A DNA stretch of 60,682 nt from Alphaproteobacteria bacterium (GTDB taxonomy: Bacteria > Pseudomonadota > Alphaproteobacteria > UBA9655), in assembly GCA_019752515.1 (NCBI GenBank), contig JAIEMB010000013.1:1-60682 (forward strand). The letters run 5' to 3'. Each line of letters opens with the position of its first letter. The stretch's first letter is position 1. Position numbers and translations under genes: made by a program. The notes under the pieces are model-generated. The model had not been told where the DNA came from. It saw nothing but the letters and a program-made list of their open reading frames with translations, and searched no databases. This document shows positions 16,049 to 25,574 of this stretch, piece by piece.

Positions 16049-17220
16049 TTCACAATACCCGTCACTTTTTTAAAAGAAGACATTTTTAGCCCTTTCGAAG
16101 AGATGGAAGATTGTTTCTATATTGTCAGCGAGGGATTGAGCAACGCATCGTTGAAAGTTAATTAGGCCTTGTTTAAAGACGGAATAGAGAGGGCAACCCA
16201 AGGTTTTTTTCCAAGGAATTTTATCCTCTATCCCCATGAGGTAGGCGATCAACATTCCATAGCTCGGAATAATGAGCAAGGAAATCAACCGGGGTGACTG
16301 AGTCATGTGCGTGTTTTCCCAATGAAATCCGGAAGATTTTAATTTTCAGAAAAGCTCCTCTATGCTCCACCTTTTGAGATATTGATCCAGGATTTTTTTG
16401 ACTTTTAAATCTTGATTAGTCATCACAATGGCCAGATCTCCAGCTTTGGATCGAGTGCCTGCAAAATAGACGGCGCCGCCATACATTTCCTTTTCAATGA
16501 GTCTGCTTTCCCCTTCTCTAAGGTGGTGAAAGAGCCTTTCAGCCTTGATAGGCATCTTTCCCCACGGAAGCAGCATATTTTCCTTTACACGGATGAAATA
16601 GGGAATCTTACTTTTTTCTAACATTTGAAACCACTTCTTGCCAATAAACTCCCGATCAGCCATCAAGGATTTGATGCGTGAAAATCCAAAGACTTCATCG
16701 AAAGCTTTAAGCAAATCCATACGTTCTTGAGTGTTTGAGTTGCCAGCCTTATCGAGCTCAACAAACATAAGGGGAATAGAAATTTTTTTACTGATTCGCC
16801 AGCTTAAGACAAGATAATTGATATTTTTCTTTCCAAATTTCCAGTTGGATCGATCAAGGCAGAGATCAAAATCCCCCTTAAAACCAATGAGATTAACAAT
16901 TGCCCTGGCATAATCCTTCTGAGACAAGGCTTGTGCAAAAAAAACGCTCAACCTTTCGCAAGGCAGCTTTGGGATTGGGGCCTTCTACATAAAGAGACAG
17001 GCTTTGCTGATGAACGTTTTTGGTACTCAAGGCACTAACAATCATGCCTGCTAGAGTTTTCTGTCTTGATGGATGTATTGAAAAGTGTTTTGCTATTTTA
17101 TGAGTAAGGAGATTTAGTTTTTTCATTTTCAAATCCTTTCTTTGCTGAGGAATGATTTCAAAAATTAAACTATTTCTTCTTACTTTTCAAATCTCTATAA
17201 AAAATGACGGGTAGTGTGAA
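16049..17220 (-). mobile_element. IS4-family insertion sequence (defective)
   Basis: The ends are inverted repeats: 16049-16070 (TTCACAATACCCGTCACTTT) and 17199-17220 (its complement with AAATGACGGGTAGTGTGAA), two mismatches. The element is about 1.17 kb with one decayed transposase gene. ATTCTTTT is found beside both ends (16043-16050 and 17221-17228), overlapping the repeat edge; it may be part of the target duplication. Confidence 0.75.
16070..17132 (-). pseudogene. IS4-type transposase, one frameshift and one in-frame stop
   Basis: The start at 17132 gives KLNLLTHKIAKHFSIHPSRQ, typical of this IS4 branch. At the eight-A run 16937-16944 the frame breaks: removing one base restores VERFFAQALSQKDYARAIVN. 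The catalytic segment follows, with DRSNWKFGKKNINYLVLSWR, ADREFIGKKWF and the YREK-like region near LKRWSIEELF. A TGA at about 16346 then interrupts, after which the same frame continues KLKSSGFHWENTHMTQSPRL to the end. The homopolymer slip could be a sequencing error, but the nonsense codon is a second, independent lesion. Confidence 0.8.
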
Positions 17221-17392
17221 TTCTTTTATATGATTCTTAATTATCAAACTTGGCTTGTAAGAGAGGAGGTATTTACCCTTTTTAAGAAGAATGGATATGA
17301 TGCTGACTACATGTAAGAAAAAGCCCCACAAAATTTTTTGCTCTTCTCATTATGAATCTCACTTAAAATAAAAGAAAAGGTTTTTATCCCAA

Positions 17393-18287
17393 ATGAAAAT
17401 TATCCCTCTGCATTATCAAGCAACTTCGTTAAATAAAGAATTCTCTTATGAAATGCTTAAGAGGATCGCACTAAGACGAAAAACCAACACTAGCATTGAT
17501 AATCTTGATGAAAATTATACTTGTATTTCTCGTATAAAAGATCCGTTGTGGAAGGCAGTCTGCATTGAAATGGCAGATTTAATGGGGCCTTTTTGTGTAC
17601 AAAAAATATGGGAAAGTAAACTTGGGTCTTTTTGTAACAGCAATAAAACAATAGATCTTTATTGCTCAACGAAAGACTCCTCTACTTTCATTAACCAATA
17701 CTCTTTTTTAATTCTGGAATGCCTCCGACACTACTTCCCAGACATCAAGAATCTAAAAATCAAAGTTAAAGAAACACAACGTTTTTCTGGAGAATGATCC
17801 AACTTCTTCGGTAACCGTAAAAAATATAGTCGATGAAAAAGATATAAAATCTTTTTTGCCTTTATTTAGAAGCCCACAAAATTATTTTGAGAAAATAGCA
17901 AATTCTATTGCTTTCCTTAAGAAAAGATATATACTGGACCTAGTCTCTTTTAATATAGACGTTATGTATTTTGGATTTGATGATCTTTTCCCTTCCTTGT
18001 TTTTAAATTTAGATAATTCTATGGGTGTATATAATGATAAAATGGTCAGCAGGGAGAAAAAGTAGGGAGAAACTATTATAGAAGTCAGAGAAATTAGAAA
18101 TGTAGAAGGCTGGCTCCTTCGTAAGACCGGGCTTAGCCCTGAAATAAGGGGTACTTTTCTTGCACGTCTAGAAGAAAACACAGTAATAGAAGGCTTGTGG
18201 TTATTTGATTTTTTAAGCGAGTTTGAAAGCCTTAAGTCTTTGAATGATATTACTTTAGGAACGCCCCACGCTGTATATAAATACTAG
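17393..18287 (+). pseudogene. Decayed gene with a DnaA N-terminal-like segment
   Basis: The first frame (17393-17797, 134 aa) contains a segment (LWKAVCIEMADLMG, then SFCNSNKTIDLYCST and FINQYSFLILECLRHYF) whose pattern resembles the small DnaA_N domain, also found in some plasmid replication proteins. At about 17793 reading continues in the next frame (ENDPTSSVTVKNIVDEKD) through 18062. A TAG at 18063 is followed in the same frame by another 73 codons (GETIIEVREIRNVEGWLLRK to AVYKY) ending at 18287. One frameshift and one stop turn a gene of about 300 codons into pieces. The DnaA-like assignment is weak; the decay pattern is clear. The first piece could still be expressed as a 134-aa protein. 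Confidence 0.45.
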
Positions 18288-18301
18288 GAAAGAAGCACGC
18301 T

Positions 18302-18796
18302 ATGACGATAAGAATTTTAGGACTTTTAATGATGACTTTTACATTGGCCAATGCTGTATATGGTTTTAATTCTAAACGATTAGAACTAGAGGCTGATATA
18401 CACAAAACCAGAATATTTTCTGGTATCCCGACTGACGAAACCATGGTTAAGAAAAGTGTATCCTCATTTTTAAATGAGGGAGAGGTTTTTGAGCCAAGGT
18501 ACACACAACATGAGACTTTCTTAAAACTCTATAGCGATGGCGTACAGCAAGTAGAAGAGGATAACTTTATTAAGTTCTCATCTGTTTGTAAAAAAATATA
18601 TGAAGAAAGCGATGATACCCATAAAGCAGGCGTATACATGCTTTTTGATAAAGTGAAAGAAAAATCTTTAAAACAAATCGCTACTTTAAAAAAACTCCAG
18701 CAATTTAAAGAGCATCATGATTCCAAGCCGAAAAGTATGGATGCAGATAGTACTCTAAATTATTTTTTAAATATTGATACCACACCTATACACTGA
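18302..18796 (+). CDS. Secreted hypothetical protein
   Basis: 164 aa with an N-terminal signal peptide (ILGLLMMTFTLANAVYG, cleavage probably around residue 21). The mature part is charged and probably helical (VKEKSLKQIATLKKLQQFKE), with no recognised motif. It has a ribosome site (AGGAAAG) and begins 14 bases after the decayed gene. With the LRR gene at 18866 and the deaminase-like gene at 19501 it forms a rightward run of three secreted proteins, which suggests a common export and perhaps host-directed role. Function unknown. Confidence 0.6.
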   Translation: MTIRILGLLMMTFTLANAVYGFNSKRLELEADIHKTRIFSGIPTDETMVKKSVSSFLNEGEVFEPRYTQHETFLKLYSDGVQQVEEDNFIKFSSVCKKIYEESDDTHKAGVYMLFDKVKEKSLKQIATLKKLQQFKEHHDSKPKSMDADSTLNYFLNIDTTPIH

Positions 18797-18865
18797 TGAC
18801 TATTTTATAAAATAGAAGTTATACTGCTTATATAAAATTCCTAAATTATAAATAAAGGAGGAACT

Positions 18866-19456
18866 ATGAAGATTAGAGAAAAGAAATACGTGATAGCTTT
18901 ATTAGCTGCCATTTGTGCAAGTAATGCATCAGTTGCAGGTCGTGTTTTAGATGGAACGAGGGTAGTTAGCGATGAAGATGCTGAATGGCTTAAGGGTGAA
19001 GATCTTGTATCTACGAGCAAGTTTGTGCGACAAACTCGTTCTTTAGAACCAGAAGAATTGGCAGAAATAGAGACATTAGATCTGCATGGTAGTACATTAG
19101 GCACATCAGGATTTAGAAAAATCACCGATGACTTACTTCCTTACCTTCCTAATCTCAAATTTCTTAACCTTTACATTAGTGAGCTTCGAGCTCAGGAAGA
19201 TCTTGAACTTCTTGCTTCTATTCTTGAGCGATTTGGCAACCTTCAATACGTTAATATTGTAGGAAATGAAATTGCCAACATGGCGCTTTCTTTCGTAAAA
19301 GAGCATGAAGAACAAAAAGAACTCACAGATAAATTCCAAAAAAAGGTTGTTTTCTCGTATAAAACCTTATTAGAAGATAAATTTCCTTTGGTTGAACGCA
19401 AAAAATATGATGAATGGTATAAAACCCATACTACCTACTATACATTAGTCCATTAA
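18866..19456 (+). CDS. Secreted leucine-rich-repeat protein
   Basis: 196 aa, start chosen by a strong AAAGGAGG six bases upstream. Signal peptide: VIALLAAICASNASVAG, cleaved near residue 24. Two or three LRR units are visible (IETLDLHGSTLG, LPNLKFLNLYISEL, FGNLQYVNIVGNEIAN). LRR solenoids bind proteins, and secreted bacterial examples are often host-interaction factors. The C-terminal 50 residues are charged and not LRR. It is co-directional with secreted genes on both sides; a second, longer secreted LRR protein is at 30947-32167. Confidence 0.7.
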   Translation: MKIREKKYVIALLAAICASNASVAGRVLDGTRVVSDEDAEWLKGEDLVSTSKFVRQTRSLEPEELAEIETLDLHGSTLGTSGFRKITDDLLPYLPNLKFLNLYISELRAQEDLELLASILERFGNLQYVNIVGNEIANMALSFVKEHEEQKELTDKFQKKVVFSYKTLLEDKFPLVERKKYDEWYKTHTTYYTLVH

Positions 19457-19500
19457 TGAGAAAAGTTAGTTGAAGCTTATTAAAGATAGGAAAATGTTGT

Positions 19501-20706
19501 ATGTTTGTTAAAAAGTTTTTTTTGATACTTTCTGTAATTTTTCTATTTAACTCATTAGTATATGCTGGATGGCCTGAAGATGGGTGGGAGGGTGTTTCTA
19601 GCCTTCGTGTAGTTCATAGAGAGACCGCCATTAACTTTGATGAGCTACATCGTTTGTTGGCTACGGAAGAAGAAAAAGTTGCCCGGCTCTTGCCCCCTAA
19701 TAATACCACTAATATTGTGCTAGCAAGCATTTCTTTTCTAGGAGGTGAAGTTCCTTCTCTTCATACTTACCATTTACAAAGCCCAGAGGTTAAGTGGCTC
19801 GTTTTTGAGAGTGGTTGGACTTCCTCCTTTGTTTCTCCTGTGCATGAAGAGGCTCAAAAATTGATGAGGCCATATGGACCTAAGCTTCAAAAAGAAGATG
19901 GGCTCACACTGCTCGAAAAAGATCAACTTGTTCGAGACTGTATAAAGGTCGCTCAAAGTCAGCAGTATTTTGAAGATAATATTAAGCCTTATTTCCATTT
20001 TTTTGATCAAGATGGGGCTTTAGTCGAAGAAATTTTGGAAAGAATCTACAGAGCTTTTTCACAAGTTAGTCCTAAAGAACCAGGTTATGGCATTTACGAA
20101 GAGCTTCTAAAGAATAGAGCCGCATTTAGACGTGTTCTATCTACCTTGCAAGCTGGACAGCTTGAGGCTGGGAAAAGTATTAGTGACCTAAGTGCAAAAA
20201 TAGATCTTTCTGCAGGAGTTAATTTAGACTTTATTAAAGAGCTAGCAAATATGGCAAAAACCTTCCAGGAACAAATATCAAGACGAGAGAAAGAGCTATC
20301 TAATATTGGTAGCAAGGTTATTTCTACCTATTGGCACAGTGAGCAAAAATTTCTAAAATTTATTGAAGATGCAATACCGAATATCCTAGATCACTCTTTG
20401 AAGGATTTACCTTTCAAGCCTGAAGCTGTGTTTATAAATATTCACTCCCGACATGATATTTGCTCAGTTTGTAGCCATACTCTTGTACGCTCTTATACTC
20501 AACCTGAAGGAACTCTCAGTATTCTACGGAATGCTTTGCGTGAAAGACTCAAAATTGAACTACAAGATCTCCCCTTATATCTTACCAGCTCCTTTCGGGA
20601 AAAAAGAGACAAAACAATATACAACATAAAATCTGAACAACTCGATAGCTTAGAAAGAATTTACCCAGCGTTCCCAACTTTATACATTCCTCTTTCACTG
20701 CAATAA
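19501..20706 (+). CDS. Secreted protein with probable deaminase-fold C-terminal domain
   Basis: 401 aa. Signal peptide at the start (FFLILSVIFLFNSLVYAG, cleavage near residue 22). The middle is helical (about 120-270). Near the C-terminus two short motifs appear in the order and spacing of the cytidine-deaminase-like superfamily: H279-S-E281 (YWHSEQKFLKFIEDAI) and, about 40 residues later, C321-S-V-C324 (HSRHDICSVCSHTLV), ending a predicted beta strand (AVFINIH). In this fold His and the two Cys bind zinc and Glu is the proton shuttle. Bacterial toxins and effectors with this fold deaminate nucleic acids, nucleotides or protein Gln. The domain is inferred from these motifs; the target is unknown. 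It ends 19 bases from the convergent STAND gene. Confidence 0.55.
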   Translation: MFVKKFFLILSVIFLFNSLVYAGWPEDGWEGVSSLRVVHRETAINFDELHRLLATEEEKVARLLPPNNTTNIVLASISFLGGEVPSLHTYHLQSPEVKWLVFESGWTSSFVSPVHEEAQKLMRPYGPKLQKEDGLTLLEKDQLVRDCIKVAQSQQYFEDNIKPYFHFFDQDGALVEEILERIYRAFSQVSPKEPGYGIYEELLKNRAAFRRVLSTLQAGQLEAGKSISDLSAKIDLSAGVNLDFIKELANMAKTFQEQISRREKELSNIGSKVISTYWHSEQKFLKFIEDAIPNILDHSLKDLPFKPEAVFINIHSRHDICSVCSHTLVRSYTQPEGTLSILRNALRERLKIELQDLPLYLTSSFREKRDKTIYNIKSEQLDSLERIYPAFPTLYIPLSLQ

Positions 20707-20725
20707 GAGAGTAACACAAAGATAC

Positions 20726-23700
20726 TCATTCATGAGAAGTTGTACCCGACTTTTTAAGCTGAATCTCTGAAAGCTCCTTTAAGGCTAAACTGCTTTCAGG
20801 ATGATTAATTTTTTGGAATGTTTGCAGTGCTTGATTAAGCGTACTCTCAGCTACTTCCAGTAGGCCTTCAAAATAATAGAGTTTTCCTAACTTCCTTAAA
20901 ATACGGGCAACTTCTATATGATCTTTACCATAATAATTTTCATAGAACTTAAGGCTTTTTGTGAAAAGCTCTTTCGCTTGCTGATACTCGTTTAGTGCTT
21001 TATGTGCGTCCGCTAAATACACTGTAGCGGAAGTGTATCCTCTGTCGTTTTCAGAAAAATATTTTTTGTAAATTGCGATGCTTTCGCTTAAAACTTCTTT
21101 CGCTTTTACGTGATCTCCTGCAAGATTATAAACATTCCCTAAGCTAGCCAAAACAGAAGCTTGTCGCACATAATTTTCTGGAAAATGAGTTTTGTAAATA
21201 TGAAGACTTTCTTGAAATACGTTTATAGCCTTTTGGTAGTCTCCTAAATCTCTATGAACCATTCCTAAATGAACCAATGTCCAAAGACTATCTTTTTCAC
21301 TTTTGGGAGGACACTTTTGATAAAGAGGAAGGCTTCTTTCAAGCACACTTTTTGCTTTGTTGTCATTTCCCAACTCTTTATGAATGCTTCCAAGGTGTGT
21401 TAGTGTATGGGCAATCTCTCTATAGTTTTGAGGATCATATTGTTCATAAATAGCTAGGCTCTTTTCGAGGGTTTTTTCAGCTTCGGGGTAGTTTCCAAGT
21501 TCTCTATAGATGACTCCTAAAATATCTAAGATTTTCGCCGTCTTCTGGATGTTTTCGTTTCCATGCACTTGGATATACGGCAAGCTTACCTGAAAGAGTT
21601 CGTCAGCTTTTTTATAATCTCCTAAATAAAAATAAGTGCGCCCTAACTCAGCTCCTAAAGGCCCCTTTGATTCTTCACTTAGCAGGTGTGCATGTTTCAG
21701 AAATACATTCCCATGTCTAGCTAAGAGCTTCATCTTTCGTATATCTTCTTTTTCTATGGCATGGTTTATAGAACTCGCAAGTGTTTGAGAAATTTCTTTT
21801 GGTGCTTTATCTTTCTTTGCTAGCTTTAACGTGTTGATAAGATAATTAAAAATAATTCCCTGCATGCTTCGATGAATAGAGAGAGTTGGGGTGAATAAAG
21901 GAGCTGGAGAGGGATTAGTCATCGCAAGAGAATACTTTTCAAGGTTATAAATAAAATTGCCTGCAACGTTTTCACCCTTATAGCTGCTCAACAACTCACG
22001 AGGAATTTCTTGGGAATCCACCAAACACATGAGAAGCATTAAATCTCCAAAGTCCTGATGTGCTTTAAGAAGATGCTCTAGAGATAAGGCGATGATACTG
22101 TATCTTGTTTTTGTATATTCTCCTGATTCTTTTAAGAGGTTTTCTTGGACTGTGGCAAAGTCTTGGTCATACTGATTAAGATTTTCTAAGTACGTGCTGT
22201 AAGGAATCTTTGTTGCCTTTATGTAGTAAGCTGCAAGGGAAACATCTAATGGAAAAGAAGGGATCTCCTTTAAAAATGCTTTCGTTTGATCTTCTTGAGA
22301 TAAAAGATGGGAGGAAGGGTTACCAGCATTCATTATTTTATTGAACAGGTCTAATTTTTGACTCTCATCCAAAACACCAACAGGAATAATATCATTAATA
22401 TGCTTATTGTTTTGAATATTACCATCACGCGTTGTGAGAATGATTTTTCCTTGACCCCATGTTTCATCATCCTTAGGAAGGTATTTCTGAATATCCGAAA
22501 ATTTTTCCATATTGTCGAAAATTAAGAACCAGTTGGCATGTAATCTCAGCCGATCTTTTACAAACAGAAGAATTTCCTCTTCTCGCTTTGCTGTATTCTT
22601 TAGCTCTAGAATTTCCTTTAATGTCTTTTTATCTTCTTCTGACCTTGAAAGAGTGTGAGCTAGGTTCTCAAATGACTCATTCAAATTTCCTTGAGTTTCA
22701 GCATTAATCTCCCAAATAAAATTGGCTTTTTGTTGACGAGCATATTTCCGTGCTAAGGTTGTCTTCCCAGCGCCTCCTGTACCTACAAGAGCTATAGTTT
22801 GTATACCCTCTTGGTTTTTAAGTTTATTATCAATTTGGTTTATTAAGTCAGAACGCTCTAGAAATACAGATTCAGTAGGAAGAACGAGATCAGACCTCAC
22901 CGAGGACAAAGTTTGAATTTCCTCTTTTTTATTTAGGTCGCCTATCTTGTTACTATAAAAATAGATTAGAAAGGTGCTAGAAACGATAACACAGAGTGCT
23001 CCTCCTATGATGAACCTTCTCTTATTTAAGTTATAGGTGCCATCTAAAGAGTGATATTTCTTTTTGATGCGATATTTGAAACCGTTGTGCTTTGAATCTT
23101 TCTTAGATTCGCGGACGTTGTTTTTATCTTGCCTTGAAAAGCGTTCTAAAAGAACCGAATCTTCTTTAGCTTGCGTACTTTTATGAGACTTTAACGTGTG
23201 TATAGTTTTTCCCGAGGTTCCTGATATAATTGCGTATTCTTCTTTAAAATTTGCAATGGGTTGTGCGAGATCAATAGGTAATATTCTTTTTAAAATTTCA
23301 AAAAATGCAAAATAGCGGTTTGTTTGCTCGCTAAGGTTTAAGAAAGATATTCCTTCTTCATCTTTAAAAAAATCTTTTGTTGTATGCTGGTTTATTGATA
23401 TAAAAACGAAAGGTTTTTCCCCTCTCACTAGCTCTTGTACAATTATAGCATTCTTTAAATCTATGTAATTTTTATGCGATTCGGATGGTTTTAATTCTGA
23501 CATAACATATAGAGCACAGGATAGAGATTTTAGTTCTTTCATTTTGGCGCAGGAAGTCTCCAAGGTTTCTTTTTCTATTGCTTGAAGTAAAGGGGTAATA
23601 CCAGCTTGTTTTAGATGCTTCTCAAGATCAGATACGAAAGACAAGTTGACGCTCTCCTGAGGATGATAAAGCAGAAGGCATGTAGGAGAAAACGTGCTAG

Positions 23701-24034
23701 TTAGTAGGGAGACATTTTGTAAAGTACGTTCAAAAAATGATTCAGCCAGTAGGTTTGCATAATGACTTTTAATGGCATTAAGTTTATCTGATTTTTCTAG
23801 CTTGCTTCTTATGCTTTCCTGAGAGCTACATTCTAGTTTACGCATGATGTTGCGTACGTGTGTTTCTGCTGTTTTATCTGAAATGGATAGAAGAAAAGCC
23901 GTTGATTTCCGTCTTCTGCCATTCAGAATGCACGCAATGATATCTATTTCTCTAGGGGTAAATTTTATTCCATCTATTACTTCTAGTGTCCCATAATATG
24001 CTTCTAAGCTGGGAGTAAGGGGTGTATTTGGCAT
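20726..24034 (-). CDS. Membrane-anchored STAND protein: LuxR-type HTH, NB-ARC, TPR (paralogue)
   Basis: 1102 aa with the same layout as the protein at 2569-5856. N-terminal LuxR-type HTH (FTPREIDIIACIL, then ISDKTAETHVRNIMRKLE); alpha/beta region beginning CLLLYHPQESVNLSFVSDLE that might be TIR-like; TM helix at about 335-355 (FIIGGALCVIVSSTFLIYFY); NB-ARC with Walker A (LVGTGGAGKTTLARKYA), Walker B (WFLIFDNMEKF) and KIILTTRDGNIQ; and about seven TPRs (for example LGSIHKELGNDNKAKSVLER). The ATG follows AAGGAG. Conservation is strongest in the HTH and NB-ARC and weakest between them. Both copies are beside secreted-protein genes, but no gene pairing proves a link. Confidence 0.8.
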   Translation of the reverse strand: MPNTPLTPSLEAYYGTLEVIDGIKFTPREIDIIACILNGRRRKSTAFLLSISDKTAETHVRNIMRKLECSSQESIRSKLEKSDKLNAIKSHYANLLAESFFERTLQNVSLLTSTFSPTCLLLYHPQESVNLSFVSDLEKHLKQAGITPLLQAIEKETLETSCAKMKELKSLSCALYVMSELKPSESHKNYIDLKNAIIVQELVRGEKPFVFISINQHTTKDFFKDEEGISFLNLSEQTNRYFAFFEILKRILPIDLAQPIANFKEEYAIISGTSGKTIHTLKSHKSTQAKEDSVLLERFSRQDKNNVRESKKDSKHNGFKYRIKKKYHSLDGTYNLNKRRFIIGGALCVIVSSTFLIYFYSNKIGDLNKKEEIQTLSSVRSDLVLPTESVFLERSDLINQIDNKLKNQEGIQTIALVGTGGAGKTTLARKYARQQKANFIWEINAETQGNLNESFENLAHTLSRSEEDKKTLKEILELKNTAKREEEILLFVKDRLRLHANWFLIFDNMEKFSDIQKYLPKDDETWGQGKIILTTRDGNIQNNKHINDIIPVGVLDESQKLDLFNKIMNAGNPSSHLLSQEDQTKAFLKEIPSFPLDVSLAAYYIKATKIPYSTYLENLNQYDQDFATVQENLLKESGEYTKTRYSIIALSLEHLLKAHQDFGDLMLLMCLVDSQEIPRELLSSYKGENVAGNFIYNLEKYSLAMTNPSPAPLFTPTLSIHRSMQGIIFNYLINTLKLAKKDKAPKEISQTLASSINHAIEKEDIRKMKLLARHGNVFLKHAHLLSEESKGPLGAELGRTYFYLGDYKKADELFQVSLPYIQVHGNENIQKTAKILDILGVIYRELGNYPEAEKTLEKSLAIYEQYDPQNYREIAHTLTHLGSIHKELGNDNKAKSVLERSLPLYQKCPPKSEKDSLWTLVHLGMVHRDLGDYQKAINVFQESLHIYKTHFPENYVRQASVLASLGNVYNLAGDHVKAKEVLSESIAIYKKYFSENDRGYTSATVYLADAHKALNEYQQAKELFTKSLKFYENYYGKDHIEVARILRKLGKLYYFEGLLEVAESTLNQALQTFQKINHPESSLALKELSEIQLKKSGTTSHE

Positions 24035-24171
24035 AAAGAAAGCCAGCTCCTTAAGTTATTTATATTTATTACACGTCTCCACAAAAAAGATTTATTTTTA
24101 GATCTTAGCGTCTCAGTAGTTTTATACAAGATCTCATTATCTAAGCCTTAAGTCATCCTCCCTTAAGGCAA

Positions 24172-24231
24172 GCCACTTAACGCGTTTTTCAGGATGGCGA
24201 TGGGTAGGCGCTTTAAGTAGCGTTGTTAGGC
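24172..24231. repeat. Imperfect inverted repeat between divergent genes
   Basis: GCCACTTAACGC at 24172-24183 faces GCGTTGTTAGGC at 24220-24231, with a GC-richer middle (GGATGGCGATGGGTAGGCG) that stands out from the AT-rich surroundings. Read on the minus strand it starts GCCTAAC and ends GTTAAGT, the form of integron attC core sites, but this may be chance. It could also be a palindromic repeat or an operator. Confidence 0.3.
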
Positions 24232-24300
24232 GGGTACCTGAATGTAAAGAATACTTATAGGTGCCAGTAAGGATAACTATCAATTATGGAGGAAAATATC

Positions 24301-25245
24301 ATGATAGCAAATCTTAATAAAATTAAAGTGACAAAGATGAAATTAATATCTTCATCTCTCATACTTTTTTCTCTTACAAATGCTCCTGTATTATCAAGGA
24401 GTATAAATGATTCTGAGAGTCAGGAACTGAGTAATAAAGTCCCACGACCTGTTTCTAAAAGAGCGGATCTCCTTAAACATAGGCCCTCTGAGAATGAATC
24501 TCCTTGTATAAAACGGGGTGATCAAGAGCTACTCATCCAGCCTGATAAAGATAGACGTACACCTATTTCAGCTCCTGCTCCTAGTAACCTTCCGTGGAAA
24601 TCGGTAGGAAAATTAGAAATAGATTTTCCAAATGGTAAAACATACGTTGGGACTGGTACTCTCATTGCGCCTGATCTTGTGCTCACGGCGGGTCATTGCC
24701 TTTACCAAGACAGCAAAGGTGGCCTTGCTAAAGAAATTCGTTTTTTCTCTAATGGGAAAGAAGATTCATTTGTAATTTCAAAAAAAATCTTACCTGCGGA
24801 CACTTGGATGAATGAAGAAACACCTAATTGGGATTTTGGAGTATTTTCTCTTACAGAGGGAATAGGAGAAGAATCTGACGATTACTTAGAGCCCTCGGTT
24901 GCTAATAGTTCTAAGTTCCTTGATCATCGGGATTCAGAGCTGCTTGACCATCGAATCCAAGTTACTGGATATCCAGGTGAAAAGCAAGGAATGTGGACTA
25001 TGACAGGTGATGTTTATCACATGGATAACGAACTTATCTACTATCAAATTGATACCACGCCTGGGCAAAGCGGAAGTCCGATTTGTACAACTTGGGAAGA
25101 CTCTGAAGGATCTCATCCTTATAGTATAATAGGCATTCACATAAACGGTATTGCAGGAGACCCACGTTTTAATGGGGGCGTCTACTTCAATGCTGAAAAA
25201 ATTAAGGTATTGTCTAAACTCATGGCAGAAGGCTTAAGTGAATGA
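24301..25245 (+). CDS. Secreted trypsin/V8-like serine protease
   Basis: About 314 aa from the ATG at 24301, eight bases after GGAGG; an ATG at 24286 contains that ribosome site and is less likely. N-terminal hydrophobic segment (LISSSLILFSLTNAPVLS) is a signal peptide. The chymotrypsin-fold triad is readable: His in LIAPDLVLTAGHCLY, Asp in NWDFGVFSL, Ser in DTTPGQSGSPI. The region before the fold (about 35-100) is charged and could be a propeptide. V8-like proteases cut after acidic residues; specificity is not certain here. As the gene lies among other exported proteins, action outside the cell or in a host is likely. A strong terminator follows at 25278. Confidence 0.85.
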   Translation: MIANLNKIKVTKMKLISSSLILFSLTNAPVLSRSINDSESQELSNKVPRPVSKRADLLKHRPSENESPCIKRGDQELLIQPDKDRRTPISAPAPSNLPWKSVGKLEIDFPNGKTYVGTGTLIAPDLVLTAGHCLYQDSKGGLAKEIRFFSNGKEDSFVISKKILPADTWMNEETPNWDFGVFSLTEGIGEESDDYLEPSVANSSKFLDHRDSELLDHRIQVTGYPGEKQGMWTMTGDVYHMDNELIYYQIDTTPGQSGSPICTTWEDSEGSHPYSIIGIHINGIAGDPRFNGGVYFNAEKIKVLSKLMAEGLSE

Positions 25246-25277
25246 TTTAATTATTTAAGAGGATTTTTTTATCTACT

Positions 25278-25308
25278 CAACCTTACTGCATACGCTGCAG
25301 TAAGGTTG
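25278..25308 (+). terminator. Rho-independent-like hairpin after the protease gene
   Basis: Perfect 13-base arms (CAACCTTACTGCA and TGCAGTAAGGTTG) with a TACGC loop, 32 bases after the protease stop; a T-rich stretch follows only after ATATATA. The rest of the gap to 25574 is AT-rich and I see nothing else in it. Confidence 0.65.
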
Positions 25309-25574
25309 ATATATATTTTACCTGCTTCTAGAGAAGCAATAATTTTGTTAATTGTTCAATTAATAAATCAAGACTTTTTTTACAATTTAAATACTACTTC
25401 AGAGGAGCTTTCCTTCATAAATAAATAATAATTTGAATTCTTGGCTGCCTTACTTACCTAATGGCACTCTCTAACACTTGTTCAAAGAAGTTCCTCACAA
25501 AACGATTGAATTAAGTCTGACTCTCAGGTAACATACTTAGAAAATAGGTTTAAGAAAAAGCACCTTAGAGGTTT

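Noticed and set aside
24301-25245. The secreted V8-like protease as LanP of the lanthipeptide locus
   Set aside because: LanP enzymes are usually subtilases encoded in the locus; this is a chymotrypsin-fold enzyme about 20 kb away, so no claim is made.
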